Positions 8,950 to 19,480 of a stretch of 64,000 nucleotides of DNA are shown here, in pieces. The notes beneath the pieces were generated by a model, which saw nothing but the letters and a program-made list of their open reading frames with translations, made no database searches and was not told where the DNA came from. Position 1 is the first letter of the stretch. The number at the start of each line of letters is the position of its first letter. The position numbers and the translations under genes are program-made. This DNA comes from Agriotes lineatus (Eukaryota; Arthropoda; Insecta; Coleoptera; Elateridae): the NCBI GenBank assembly GCA_940337035.1, contig CALNHX010005851.1:1-64000 (forward strand). Reading direction: 5' to 3'.

Positions 8950-10620
8950 TATTACAAAGTGTTTGTGTTTTTTATTTCTACTCTGCTTTGTTTTTTTTTC
9001 TCGAATCTGCAATAATTACAAAGTCTAAAGCTAAAATATTAGTATTTGCAGTTATTTTACAGTTACAAAGTGTAAAATTTCAAAAAATCAATCTACGATT
9101 TCATGATAGCGTGATATAATTTAGAAAATTGTGATTTCTTTTAATTTTGTGCGATACATTTTATAAAAAGTGTAAAACATTTGCAAATTTTTCAACGAAA
9201 TTGTGTGTTTTATTCAGGTTTATGTTAATTTGTGATCAACATACATATATTTTGTATAATTTCAAGTGTTATGATGGCAGTTTTGTAAAATTTTAAGTGA
9301 AATGAAGGGGCCAGAACATTTTTTCAACAAAATTACGTGTTTTTATTCAAATTTATGTTAATTTGTGGACAACATATATATATTTTTCAATGAAATTGCG
9401 TGTTTTGGTGGTGTCAGAATACTTTTTTCAACAAATTGCGCGTTTTTATTTAAAAATTATGTTAATTTGTGGTCAACATACATATATTTTCGTCAAAAGT
9501 ATAAGATTTTTTGAATTTTGTTTATCGAAATGCTTGTGGTAGTAGATTTTTTCAACGAAATTGCTATTTCTTTTAATTTTGAGCGATGCATTTTATAAAA
9601 AGTGTAAAACATTTGCAAAATTATGCATAGTTTATGTAACATGATGTCGATTATTGTGAAAATTTATGTGAGATGGCTTGTAATTGCGTGATTTTTGTTC
9701 AATTTTCATCGTGTGTTGAATAAAATATCGTTTTTTGTATAATTTCAAGTGACGTGATGACAGTTTTTGTATAATTTATGTGACATGATGTCGATATTTG
9801 CGAAAATTTATGTGAGATGCTGTATGATTGTGTGATTTTACTCAAATTTTTGTTACTTTGGGGTTCAACACATACGGCTTTTCGTAATTTTTGCGTGTTT
9901 CTATTCAAATTTATTTTCATTTGTCGTCAGCACAGACGTATTTTCGTAAAATTTTACTATTTTTCAATGAAAGTTGTATAAAAATATTGTTTTTTGTCGT
10001 TTTTGCAGAATTTAATGTGACAAGATGCCGATTTTTATAAATTTTCATGCGAGATGCTGTCGATTTTCTAAAATTTTAAACGAAATGCTTTGGAAATTGC
10101 ATGTTTTTATTCAAATATTAGTAATTGAAGCTATTTTTCACATGCAAAGTATCGAAATTCATATAAATTGAACTACGATTTCATAATTGTGTGATGTACT
10201 TTAAAAAATTACGGTTTATTTGTTAAACGTTTGCAAAATTATGCTTAGAAATAACTCTTAAAACTTTTTTACATCAATTTTTCGGTACTATAAAGTCGCT
10301 TTGTAAATATTTTCAACGAAATTGTGCGTTTTTATTCAAATTTTTGTTACTTTGGGGATCAACACATACGTCTTTTCGTAATTTTTGCGTATTTTATTCA
10401 AATTTATTTTCATTGGTCGTCAACACAGACGTATTTTCGTAAAATTTTACTATTTTTCGATGAAAGTTGTATAAAAATATTGTTTTTTTTTGTCGTTTTT
10501 GCAGAATTTAATGTGACAAGATGCCGATTTTTTTAAATTTTCTACGTATTTTCGTAATTTTGCGTGCTTTTATTCAAATTTATTTTATGTTTAGTTGACA
10601 AATGTCATAATTAAAATTAG
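8950..10620. repeat. AT-rich degenerate repeat tract, right arm
   Basis: Inverted counterpart of 4376-6060, with only scattered single-base and small indel differences visible. Confidence 0.75.
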
Positions 10621-10651
10621 TCAAGCCTTCTCCAATACTTGCTAATATAAG

Positions 10652-11160
10652 CCGTTCACGATCTTTTTGGGTCAGGTGAGGCTATGACCATCTAGTAATT
10701 TTGTTGGCAGTACCTCTGCGGCAACTAAACTCCCTAATGCAAACTGACACTTTTTCTGTTAGGTTAGGTTGTTTTCAGTTTAAGGTTATATTTTCTGAAT
10801 AGGTACGTTGTTGCCGGATCTCTCTCTAGTCTCTACATCAACTCGTGTTCTTTTAGATCTGGTCTGTCCTTTTTAAACTGCAACTAGCATCGTTTAATGG
10901 AAATTTTTTTTTGTTGTAACAAAATTATATTGGGCATTTTGATTTTTCCTTTGACGGAAATTAAAATTACTTTTACACACTTGATAAAGCATTTATTTTC
11001 TTACGAATATTAAAATAATAAATTTGGCAATGTGGTGGCAAGAAAATGTCGAACAGACACTGACAGAAAAAAAGTTGCATCCGCTACATCACCGAATCAG
11101 TTAGTCCAACATGAAAAGAAAAAATAATAGCCAACTCTGTCCCAAAAAGGTCGTGAACGG
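10652..11160. mobile_element. Non-autonomous inverted-repeat element, right arm
   Basis: Mirror copy of 3867-4375 with the same 20-bp ends (one mismatch between the two termini) and the same interior. Confidence 0.65.
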
Positions 11161-12087
11161 ATTATATGTTTATCTCTTTCTTACTCAAGCAATACGTATA
11201 TCTTCTTGTTCATGTTATTGCTGATATATATAATTGTTACCGATCGCCCAGCGACCCTGAGACTATGACGTGTTTTTCTAATTACACATAACGACATGCC
11301 GAGACCTGTACTGCAATTTCTAACGGACAAATATTTGTTAAGTCACTCATATATTAGCTCTAAAGTTTAAAAATAGCCGACGCGTAATTATGATTTCGCT
11401 ATGCGGTCAAAATTTATAAACACGTATAATTATAAACAAGTACAAAGGCGTAAGGGCTATTTTCCCCCCTTGTATTAGACAAGGCTGCAATAAAACATTT
11501 TGAATAATTAACGAATACCGTTACACGATGCAGTATGTTTTCCAGGAAACGATTCGTAGTCTCGACCTGTTTTAAAAAGGGAACTTAGAGAAAATCGCGT
11601 AATTTAACCCATTCAAATACTAGCGCGAAAACCTCTTTATACAACCGAAAATTCGTCATGTTCTGGCATTTCAAATATGAAAATGGATAATAACCGCTAA
11701 CTCAAATTTGTAGCCCGTATATTTTACGATAGAACTTGCCTCTTTTCCGCATAGCTTTAAAATTTTCGCCTGTCTTATAAATAATTTTTAAACACTAAAA
11801 CGATTAATTTAATTGATCAACAACTCGATAGGAAATTTCCAGCTATATACTAGGCGATAAACCATTCTTAACGGACAGAATACGCGTATTTATATAAGAG
11901 AGTAAAATAATTAATTCTAGTGAAATCACGGGGCGAAATCAATTTTAAAAAATGCATATACCTTTAATCACATCAAGCTGCACATTTCAGTTCTTAAAAT
12001 GTAAATTTTCGAAAAAATAAGTTGTTTAAAATTCGAGCGGCGTGACTGTAGAGCTGCGAAATCGCGTTTCGTTCAAACCCTTTAAAT

Positions 12088-12176
12088 CCCGTACCGCTCC
12101 GTGGTCTAGAGGCATCGATCGATGTGAGCCCAATGTGTATGCATACGTAGAGGGTTCGATTCCCACTCGGGTCCGA
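12088..12176 (+). ncRNA. Degenerate tRNA-like sequence, right arm
   Basis: Mirror of 1651-1738: an A-box-like D-arm region near 12095-12113 and a perfect B box GGTTCGATTCC near 12153-12163. No good acceptor stem pairs, so tRNA function is doubtful. It may serve as a polymerase III promoter or be a fossil tRNA-derived sequence. Confidence 0.45.
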
Positions 12177-12537
12177 CGCAAATAGCTTTTTTTAAATTTA
12201 AATATTTCCGCGAGTGAATGCAAGAGAGAGACAGCAGCTTCGAAGAGCGAGATAGATCCACCAGTTTCAATTTCAAATATTTCCGCGAAAATTCAAATTT
12301 AAAAACAACCGCCGTGAGAAGTGCGCGCGCACCAAGATGGCCGACACCCCGGGAGATTTAAATTCAAATAATGGAACTTAGAAGAAAAATCGGAAAAAAT
12401 TCAAATTTCAAATATTCCCGCCAGAAATCCAAGATGGCCGCCGAAGTCCGACGCGTAATTCCAGAAGCAAATTAAAAAATCTAATGCGTAATTTAATCAG
12501 TAGCACATATGTAAATTACATATCAAACTTCATATGT

Positions 12538-12672
12538 GATTAATTAGATCAAACCGCGAAATTAATTAGATCAAACGCGAAATTAATTAGGTCAATCCGC
12601 GAAATTAATTAGGTCAATCCGCGAATAAAACCGCGAAATCCGCGAATTAAACCGCGAATCCGCGAATCAATT
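12538..12672. repeat. Subterminal tandem repeats of the palindrome, right end
   Basis: Inverted counterpart of 1195-1330, with the same CGCGAATT and GACCTAATTAATTTCGCG-type units. A few single-base differences and one small length difference separate it from the left copy. Confidence 0.85.
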
Positions 12673-12845
12673 AAAAGGAGTGGGGGATAAGTGTCCTCAT
12701 TCTACTCACCCGGTATACATAAATTAAATAGATGAAACAGGATCGATTCAAGATATAATAGCAGATGATTGAAAAATCACTAAAATGGGAAACCTGAGGC
12801 CAGCAAAAATAATATAGAAAAAATCTGGTGTGATACACGCACACA

Positions 12846-13739
12846 ACTTCCTTTTACAGTGATCTTATAATTGGGCAAAAATTTGATTTTAAATTTTTAA
12901 GCATCTTTCTACAAAGACGGTACAAAATAGAGCGTTAGGTGAAGAGACAAATTTTCACATATAATCTCATAAGAGCATTAATTCTTTCCGGAAATTTTTT
13001 TGAGTGCGTTCCAACAACGTCGTATTAATTTGCCCGAGCGGGACGCGAGGGCAAATTAGGACGTTGTTGAATGCACGAAAAATAATTTCCGGATATGAAT
13101 TAATGCTCGAATGGAGATTCGGTAAGAAAATCGTAACGACACAAACCCTGAAAAGAAGTAATGTCTACCTACAAAAAATTTCCAAAAAATTTTTTTGTTG
13201 TCTTGGATACGGCTCGTAAACTAATTTTTCTATTGGTCATTTATGAGTGTCGTACGATTTTCTCTATAATTTTAAGCTGAATTCAAAAATGTAATAATAT
13301 ACCGGGTGATTTATTTAAAATAGGAGTTAATAAAAAATAGAAAAAAAAACAAAAGAAACCCATTTTAGAAGTATTCAACTGGAAAACCACCTATTTCTCA
13401 TCAATACACATTAAAAATGTAATAAAAATGAAAAGTTTGAAAAAAATCGTTAAAGCCGTTTTTGAAAAAATCGAAAAAAACTGAAAAATCACAAGAGTCA
13501 ACACCTACTTCCGGTTATGCGATTTTCTTCAAAAGCTTGCTGTCGCATCTACATAGTACACAAAACTTATGTATGAAGTTTCAACGCCATAGCTCTTTTC
13601 GTTTTTGAGATATTCTGTTCACAGACAGACACACAGGCAGACACACAGGCAGACAGAGTCTAAAACGTGAAGATCTGTTGAAAACTCAATTTCGAATTTT
13701 TGGGGTGAATCCAATACTTCCTTTATTGTAAAAGGAAGT
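12846..13739. mobile_element. Non-autonomous transposon remnant with ACTTCCTTTTACA ends
   Basis: The ends read ACTTCCTTTTACAGTG at 12846 and the complement of ACTTCCTTTTACAATA at 13739. The interior is non-coding and includes an (ACAGACAG)n-like stretch at 13621-13657 and a nested foldback at 12973-13108. A fragment of the same terminal region, with the ACTTCCTTTTACAGTAAAGG palindrome and the following GAATTCACCCCAAAAATTCG, recurs at 62030-62078. No certain target duplication was seen and the superfamily is unknown. Confidence 0.5.
12973..13108. repeat. Foldback repeat, about 136 bp
   Basis: This is an imperfect palindrome. GAGCATTAATTC, TTTCCGGAAATT, CAACAACGTC and AATTTGCCC on the left arm pair with their complements on the right. 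The GC-rich apex is CCCGAGCGGGACGCGAGGG. No coding sequence is present. Confidence 0.8.
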
Positions 13740-13887
13740 ACAAAGCAAATAATCAACCATATTAACCAGTGCACTACAACTGAATAACGATCTTAAAATT
13801 GTTTTATCTACTTTGCGTTCTTACTGAGGCTATAATAATAATTCTGAAAACAGAGTAATTTTTGTTTTAAAAAGTGGCAAAGTAGAT

Positions 13888-14028
13888 AAAATACTGTATG
13901 ATACCTCGTTTATAAGGCATTTAGTAGCACTTACTCCTTTAGCGCACTCCTCACTTCGCTCGTCGTACCCTAAACCCGTGCGTTCTACAAAATGCTTCTT
14001 ATAAAACTCGTATAATAATATACTATTT
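13888..14028. repeat. Foldback repeat, family shared with 32723-32860
   Basis: The arms begin AAATACTGTATGATACCTCG and end in a near complement (CGTATAATAATATACTATTT). The apex contains CTCACTTCGCTCGTCG. The flank AGTAGATAAAAT and the arm sequence recur at 32.7-32.9 kb, so this is a dispersed family. Confidence 0.75.
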
Positions 14029-14057
14029 CAAAACTTTTTCATAATGAAATAATTTGA

Positions 14058-14411
14058 ATGCTTGGATTTTTCTGTCCTTTCATGGATGTATCATGTATAT
14101 GCCTATTCCAGCGTCCATCGCTTGCTAGTTCTCCTCACCTCTCTTCTTCTTTTTGGATTATATCTGCGCGCTGGTTGTGGCATTATTTTTTCTTTCCTTG
14201 TCCATTCTGTCAAGATGTTCGCACCATCCATAGTTGTCTATAACTATTTATTGTTTCATTTAGTGGATAGATGTTTAGGTCTTTGCGTATGTAGTCGTTC
14301 CTAATTTGATCTTCTCTAGAACAACCCTTGACGGCTCTGAGAAATTGCATTTCTGTTCTTTCCTTCCTCTTACCCAGGATTCACATCCGTATGTTGTGGT
14401 TGGTATTGTCA
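14058..14411 (-). pseudogene. Non-LTR retrotransposon (LINE) C-terminal fragment
   Basis: Minus-strand frames read YGCESWVRGRKERTEMQFLR, then a stretch with DQIRNDYIRKDLNIYPLNE, then a YNPKRRREV..TSKRWTLE-like piece in another frame. That is the order seen after the reverse transcriptase of many arthropod non-LTR elements. It is cut at 14411 by the start of the first Helitron. It is similar in type to the larger LINE at 28.9-32.6 kb but not an obvious close copy. Confidence 0.65.
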
Positions 14412-14551
14412 TCTATATATAAAACTGAAAGTCCTGACTCACTCATTCATTCATTCATTCACTCACTCATCAACGCCCCTCCCAAACCCTTGGACTTAGA
14501 AAGCTGAAATTTTGCAGAAGAGTTTCCCTTTATGATGTATACAAGGAATAA

Positions 14552-14628
14552 GGTTCACAAGACAATACCTAAGAGGCAAAATATAAGAAGACAGGACAAT
14601 GTCCTAAATTAAGAAGAAGAAGAAGAAG
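14552..14628 (+). mobile_element. Tiny retroposed insertion with (GAA)n tail
   Basis: Absent from the matching place in Helitron 2. It is flanked by the 9-bp duplication AAGGAATAA (14543-14551 and 14629-14637) and ends in six AAG repeats. The LINE at 28.9-32.6 kb ends in a similar AAAGAAGAAGAAGAA tail, so this is probably a 5'-truncated product of LINE machinery, although the 60 bases before the tail are not the same. Confidence 0.7.
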
Positions 14629-15066
14629 AAGGAATAAAGAAGGATATTTCGAAATTCAACCCCTAAAGGGGTAAAATGGGGGTTGCAATTTTGTATGGAA
14701 AAATAATATTAAATAGACATTTCGACTTGAAACTTCGTAGAAGTACTTACTCCTAAAAACAAATAAGCAAACACGTATTTCGTGATTTTCAGAAAATCAA
14801 CCCGTTAGGGGGTAAAATGAAGTAAATAAACCCAAGAATTGATATGGGTGTCGGTATTGAGGTTTTTTTGGGACGTTGATTGCGAAAACGGCATTTGAAA
14901 TTTGGCAGGCAGATTTCTCATAGGGAGTAGGCATCCGCTAAGAAAGGATGTTTGAAAATTCAACCCCTAAAGGGGTAAAAAAGAGGTTGGCATTTTGTAA
15001 GATCAAATTTTGAACTAAGTCATTCAAAGTTTTTGGAAATTTGTCCCCTGAAGGTGAAAATAGGAG

Positions 15067-15440
15067 ATGACGGGAAGGGACGGGAAGGTACGGGACGGGA
15101 CGGGACGGGACGGGACTAGACGGGAAGAGATGGGAATACATGGGAGGGGAGAGGAGGGAACGGGGCGGGACGGGACGGGAAGGAAAGGAAAGGGAAGGGA
15201 CGGGACGGGGCAGGACGGGACTGGACGGGAAGGAAAGGAAAGGGATGGGAGTGGAGGGGAGGGAACGGGGCGGGAAGGGAAGGACGGTACGGGAATAAAA
15301 GGGATGGGATGGGATGGGGGGAGGGAACGGGGCGGGACGGGAAGGGACGGGAAGAGACGGGACGGGACGGGGCCGGAAAAAGGGACGGAGACGGGAAAAG
15401 GGGCGGGGACGAGGCGGGGACAAGTCGGAGACGGAGATTT
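15067..15440. repeat. GGGAC/GGGAA pentamer array 1
   Basis: Degenerate tandem pentamers (GGGAC, GGGAA, GGGAT) are all purine-rich on the plus strand. Long open frames on both strands here are artefacts of a stop-free repeat. Closely spaced GGG runs with 2-base spacers would permit G-quadruplexes. Confidence 0.95.
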
Positions 15441-15555
15441 TTTAAAATTCAACCCCTAAAGGGGTACAAAAGGGGTTGGAATTTTGTAAGATCAAATTTT
15501 GAACTAAGTTATTCAAAGTTTTTGGAAATTTGTCCCCTAAAGGTGAAAATAGGAG

Positions 15556-15866
15556 ATGACGAGACGGGACAGGACGGGAAGGAAAGGGAAGGGAAAGGAA
15601 GGGATGGATGGGATGCAAAGGGTGAGAAGGGATGGGAGGGAACGGGAGGGACGGGACGGAACGGAACGAGACAAACTGGACGGGAAGGAAAGGGAAGGGA
15701 TGGGATGAGGGTGCGGGACGGGACGGGACGGGAAGGGACGGGACGGGACGGGAACGGACGGGACGGGACGGGGGCGGAAAAAGGGACGGGGACGAAAAAA
15801 GAGGTAGGGACGGGGACGGGGACGGGGACGGGGACGAAGACGGGGATGGGATGGGATGGGATGACA
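15556..15866. repeat. GGGAC/GGGAT pentamer array 2
   Basis: Second array of the same units in Helitron 1. It is separated from the first by a repeated 115-bp block containing AACCCCTAAAGGGGT and TTTTGGAAATTTGTCCCCT. Confidence 0.95.
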
Positions 15867-15937
15867 GAAAATAATTAGTCATTATTTAATACACAAATAA
15901 CGAACTTCGCGCGTACGAAGTCGCGGGTAACAGCTAG

Positions 15938-17402
15938 TCTTATATATATTTCTAAAAGTCCTGACTCACTCATCAACACCGAGCCCAAACTCTTGGACTT
16001 AGAAAAATTTTGTACAGTGTTTCCCTTTATGATGTAGACAAGGAATAAGGAAGGATATTTCGAAATTCAACCCTAAAGGGGTAAAATGGGGGTTCCAATT
16101 TTATATGGAAAAATAATATTAAATAGACATTTTGACTTGAAACTTGGTAGGAGTACTCCTAAAAAGAAATAAGCAAACACGTATTTCGCGATTCTCCGAA
16201 TATCAACCCCTTAGGGGGTGAGATGGGGTAAATAAGCCTAAAAATTCGATATGGGTGTCGTTATTGAGGTTTTTTGGGACGTTGATTGCGAAAACGGCAT
16301 TTGAAATTTGGCAGGCAGATTTCTCATAGGAAGTAGGCATCCGCATCCGCTAAGAAAGGGGCAAAAAAGGGGTTGGAATTTTGTAAGATAAAATTTTGAA
16401 CTAAGGGATGGGATGGGATGAGAGTGGGGGAGGAAGCGGTTCTGGACGGGACGGGACTGGAAGGGAAGGGACGGGACGGGACGGGATGGGAAGGAAGGGG
16501 AGGGAACGGGCGGACAGGACTGAACGGGACAGGACGGGACGGGAAGGAAAGGGAAGGGATGGGATGGAATGAGAGTGGAGGAGGGAGCGGTTCGGGGCGG
16601 GATGGGACTGGAAGAGACGGGACGGGACTGGACGGGACGGGTCGGGACGGGAGGGACGGGACGGGACGGTACGGGAAGGGAACTGAAGGGAAGGGATGGG
16701 ATGGGATGCGAGGAGAGGGAACGGGGCGGGACGGGACGGGACGGGATGGATGGGATGGGAAGGAAGGGGAGGGAACGGGGGGTGCAAGGCGGAACAGGAC
16801 GAGGAGGAATGGGAAGGAAAGGAAAGGGATGGGATGGGATGAGAGTGGGGGAGGGAACGGGGAGGGACGGGACCGGACTGGAAGGGACGGGACCGGACTG
16901 GAAGGGACGGGACCGGACTGGAAGGGACGGGACCGGACTGGAAGGGACGGGACCGGACTGGAAGGGACGGGACAGGACGGGACTGGACTGGAAGGGACGG
17001 GACAGGACGGGACTGGACTGGAAGGGACAGCACGGGAGGGGACGGGGCAGGATGGGACGAGACTGGTCAGGGCGGGAAGGGAAGGGAAAGAATGGGATGA
17101 GATGGGATGGGATGGGAGGAGAGGGGAGGGAAGGGAACGGGGCGAGGCGGGACGGGACGGGACGGGACGGGATGGGACGGGACGGAACGGGAAAGGACGG
17201 GAAGGGACGGGACGGGATGGGATGGGATGGGGACGGGGTCGGGAAAAGAGACGGAGACGGGGACGAGGAAACGGACGGGGACGGGGCCGGGGGGCGGGGA
17301 CGACGATGGGATGGTATGGGATGAGATGACAGGAAATAATTAGTCATTATTTAATACACAAATAACGAACCTCGCGTGTACAAAGTCGCGGGCAACAGCT
17401 AG
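15938..17402 (+). mobile_element. Non-autonomous Helitron 2 with GGGAC array
   Basis: It begins TCTTATATATATTTCTAAAA immediately after Helitron 1 and ends AAGTCGCGGGCAACAGCTAG, followed by host T. It shares with Helitron 1 the AAGTCCTGACTCACTCATCA head, the body blocks and the AATTAGTCATTATTTAATAC tail. The head-to-tail arrangement is typical of tandem Helitron insertion or rolling-circle concatemers. No protein is encoded. Confidence 0.82.
16398..17330. repeat. GGGAC/GGGAT pentamer array 3 with higher-order units
   Basis: This is the largest pentamer array, over 900 bp. At about 16862-16975 it contains about five copies of a 20-bp unit GGGACGGGACCGGACTGGAA, then two copies of a related 30-bp unit (GGGACGGGACAGGACGGGAC plus TGGACTGGAA). 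The unit homogeneity points to recent unequal exchange or slippage. Confidence 0.95.
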
Positions 17403-18180
17403 TTGTCGTATAAAATTGTAATCTGGTATCTACGCGTGTTTTGTTTTGCAAATTTCTTTGTATGGTGCCTCATATAACTCTAAATTTATTAGTTTTGTGC
17501 TGTATGTATTTGTTTACAGAGAATGTGAGTCGCAAACTAAGTACTTGAAATGTTTCACTTGTAATCGTCTATTATCATTTTTGTTCGTATGGTTTTTTTT
17601 CCGACAAAAGCCATCATTTTGTTTTGCTGGTAGATATTTTAAAATTATATTCGTGACACAGGGGATGTAGAGAATAGACTGTATTCTGTAGGTTGTCTTC
17701 CGTTTTTTTGCAATATTACCTGTAGTCCAGTCAAAATAGATATTTGCATTAGGAAAGCTGAAAATTGGTATAGGTGTTAAATACACCATCACAAATGAAA
17801 TATCAAATACTGATTCTACTTCTGCTAAAAAATTTATGCAAGGTCAAAGGTAAAAAAATCGGTTTTTCGCATTTTTTTCTTAAACAGTGAGTGTTATCGT
17901 AAAACTAGGTGAAACAAAAGTTGTAGATCATACAACTCTCTACAAAAATTGTTCAAATGCTTTTGTTAAATCCGGTTAGAAATTCTTTGATTTTTCAGTA
18001 CTCAATTGGATGCGGAAAAGTTGAATTTTTCCAAACTAGAATGGAAAAATAAGACAAAAAAGAATAAATGCAAACTTTATTTTTTATATATGTTAACTAC
18101 AAAATTAGAACAATTTCCAAAAAGCTAATTAGATGAATTATTATCAGATTTTTCACTTAGTATGTTATTCTGTTTCTGTG
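17403..18180. other. AT-rich DNA, nothing recognised
   Basis: There is no convincing coding frame. Some A/T homopolymer-rich stretches resemble generic insect repeats, but I cannot assign a family. Confidence 0.35.
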
Positions 18181-18189
18181 TCTTCTGTC

Positions 18190-18942
18190 CCAATTCCAGT
18201 CCGACAGAAACCCGGAGTCATCACAACACAGTAGTTTGCCACAACCTTGTGACTGCGGCTCCCTAACTGACCCACCGGGACACCGGGATATTTCCCGGTG
18301 GCCTGCCCCGGACAGACTTACTTTGTCAACCACTCAAGTTGCATGTGAGCGAAGCTTTTCGATTTTGAAATATGTTGAAAACCGTGTACGCGGTTGTTTG
18401 TATCAGGTCATCCAGACGCTTTTATGTTAATGACGTATGAAAGAGATATTATAAATGATTTGGACAATGCAAAAATAATAAATTTGATTGCTGGGAAGAG
18501 CAAACTTCTAAAAAAATGTTACTTCTTTAAATACATACTAATAAGTATTATCTATTCTACCGTATTGCGATTGAGTCCATATTTTTTTATAATGAGTCAT
18601 TCACTTATTGTCGTTTTTAAATACGTTTTGTGCATAAAAACTAATAACATTTTTAACTTTTTCTTCTTTGAACTGTGAAAATTTAATCAAAGAGTGAAGA
18701 GTTATTGACAAATTTGCTTTGCCGATGCTCAAGATCCATATATGGACTTCTCTTCAACTAAAACAATGTTGGTGAGTTTAATATTTCTTAGAATGCGATA
18801 AAATTGCGCCTGTAAGAGTCAATATTTGAATATTTTTCTCTCGGTGGGAGGGGAGGGGGGTCTCCCCGGCCCACCTTCCAACCCAATTGGCCCGCCTCGT
18901 CATTCTTTTCCCGACCTGAATTTTTTCGCCAGTCCGGCCCTG
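18190..18942 (+). pseudogene. hAT element 3' part: dimerisation-domain remnant plus terminus
   Basis: Frames at 18314-18530 give STTQVACERSFSILKYVENR, then after a one-base shift HPDAFMLMTYERDIINDL and INLIAGKSKLLKK. This is the C-terminal dimerisation domain of ZBED-like hAT transposases, where the ERSFS..K....R motif is diagnostic. About 400 bases further, the sequence ends at 18942 with the complement of CAGGGCCGGACTGGCGAAAA, a hAT terminus. Immediately after 18942 the Crypton-like coding sequence resumes on the other strand, so this hAT probably inserted into it. The 5' part and catalytic core are missing. Confidence 0.8.
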
Positions 18943-19075
18943 CAGCGACGCTACTAGATTTCCAATTTCCATGACGCTCTAAAAGAGTGTAGTGTTGCTG
19001 AAGTCCTCCTGAAGCAATGTCCAGTATACGTCGAAGAATTTCGTAGCTTTAAAAACTCTGCAATTTTATGTGGTA

Positions 19076-19480
19076 CTAGTGAGTCACCCGAACTACGTTT
19101 CGGTTCGCAAAATTAAGAGAGATTCATTAATATAAAAAAACGGATGTATCGGCGGGACTGAACTCGGACCAACCGCGCGATAAACCAGCACTCTACCGCA
19201 GGACCGCCGCCCTTGTTTGAATAATACGCGCACCCGAGCTAATAGTACACGGCGTTAGCGCTCCGCTGTGCTGCTTAAAATAGTTAATTAAATTACAAAT
19301 TTTTCGCACTTTTTTTGAAAATAAAAACCGGCCTACGATCTAAGTATAAAAATTAGCAAACTTTTAAGCCATGGTACAACTTGATCGGGCCAGTATCTTC
19401 GGAGGAGATAGCGAACAAACATAGACGCAAACACGCAAACACGCAAACATACAAAGAGAGCACCGATTTTATGTTATAGA
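19076..19480 (-). mobile_element. Helitron inside the Crypton-like gene, with tRNA-like insert
   Basis: Read on the minus strand it starts TCTATAACATAAAATCGGTG and ends in GGGTGACTCACTAG. A 3' hairpin is made from CCGAA and TTCGG. It lies precisely between a host A and T. Removing it rejoins the recombinase reading frame without loss, which fixes the borders well. It holds a tRNA-like segment at 19145-19212. It is non-autonomous. Confidence 0.9.
19145..19212 (-). ncRNA. tRNA-derived segment in Helitron (diverged)
   Basis: The minus strand shows an A box around GCGGTAGAGTGC and a B-box-like GAGTTCAGTCC, followed by CGCCGATACA, which resembles the 3' end of tRNA-Gly. It is a diverged paralogue of 20478-20547, and probably not a working tRNA. 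Confidence 0.55.

Larger units (their letters stand above)
7533..12706. repeat. Right arm of giant inverted repeat
   Basis: Mirror image of 1156-7494 without the hAT insertion. The uninterrupted target of that insertion is seen once, as TACTAGGC at 11848-11855. The arm contains tRNA-Leu (7828-7909), the 255-codon ORF (8008-8775), AT-rich repeats (about 8950-10620), an inverted-repeat element (10652-11160), a degenerate tRNA-like sequence (about 12088-12176) and subterminal repeats up to 12706. It has roughly 33 bases near 12319-12351 that are missing from the left arm. Confidence 0.97.
14412..15937 (+). mobile_element. Non-autonomous Helitron 1 with GGGAC arrays
   Basis: It starts TCTATATATAAAACTGAAAG after a host A and ends in CTAG after AGTCGCGGGTAACAG. 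A terminal hairpin is formed by ACTTCG and CGAAGT just upstream of the end. TC start, CTAG end and a 3' hairpin are the Helitron signature; there is no terminal inverted repeat. The interior has repeated blocks with AACCCCTAAAGGGGT hairpins and two pentamer arrays (15067-15440, 15556-15866). It carries no Rep/helicase. A 77-bp retroposed piece is inserted at 14552-14628. Helitron 2 abuts directly at its 3' end. Confidence 0.82.

Noticed and set aside
1156..12706. Giant palindrome as a missed-adapter sequencing artefact
   Set aside because: One arm has a 1190-bp insertion with duplication, one has an extra 33 bases, and the centre differs by many substitutions. An artefact would give identical arms. 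An assembly error is still possible and needs raw reads.
1152..12712. A 6-bp target duplication of Polinton type around the palindrome
   Set aside because: ACCACC and CACCCG do not match. Only four bases (CACC) agree, which could be chance.
15024..17347. Long open frames on both strands (up to 369 codons) rich in Pro/Ser/Arg or Gly/Arg/Asp
   Set aside because: They translate the GGGAC pentamer array, which contains no stop in any frame. The residues follow the repeat and not a protein family.
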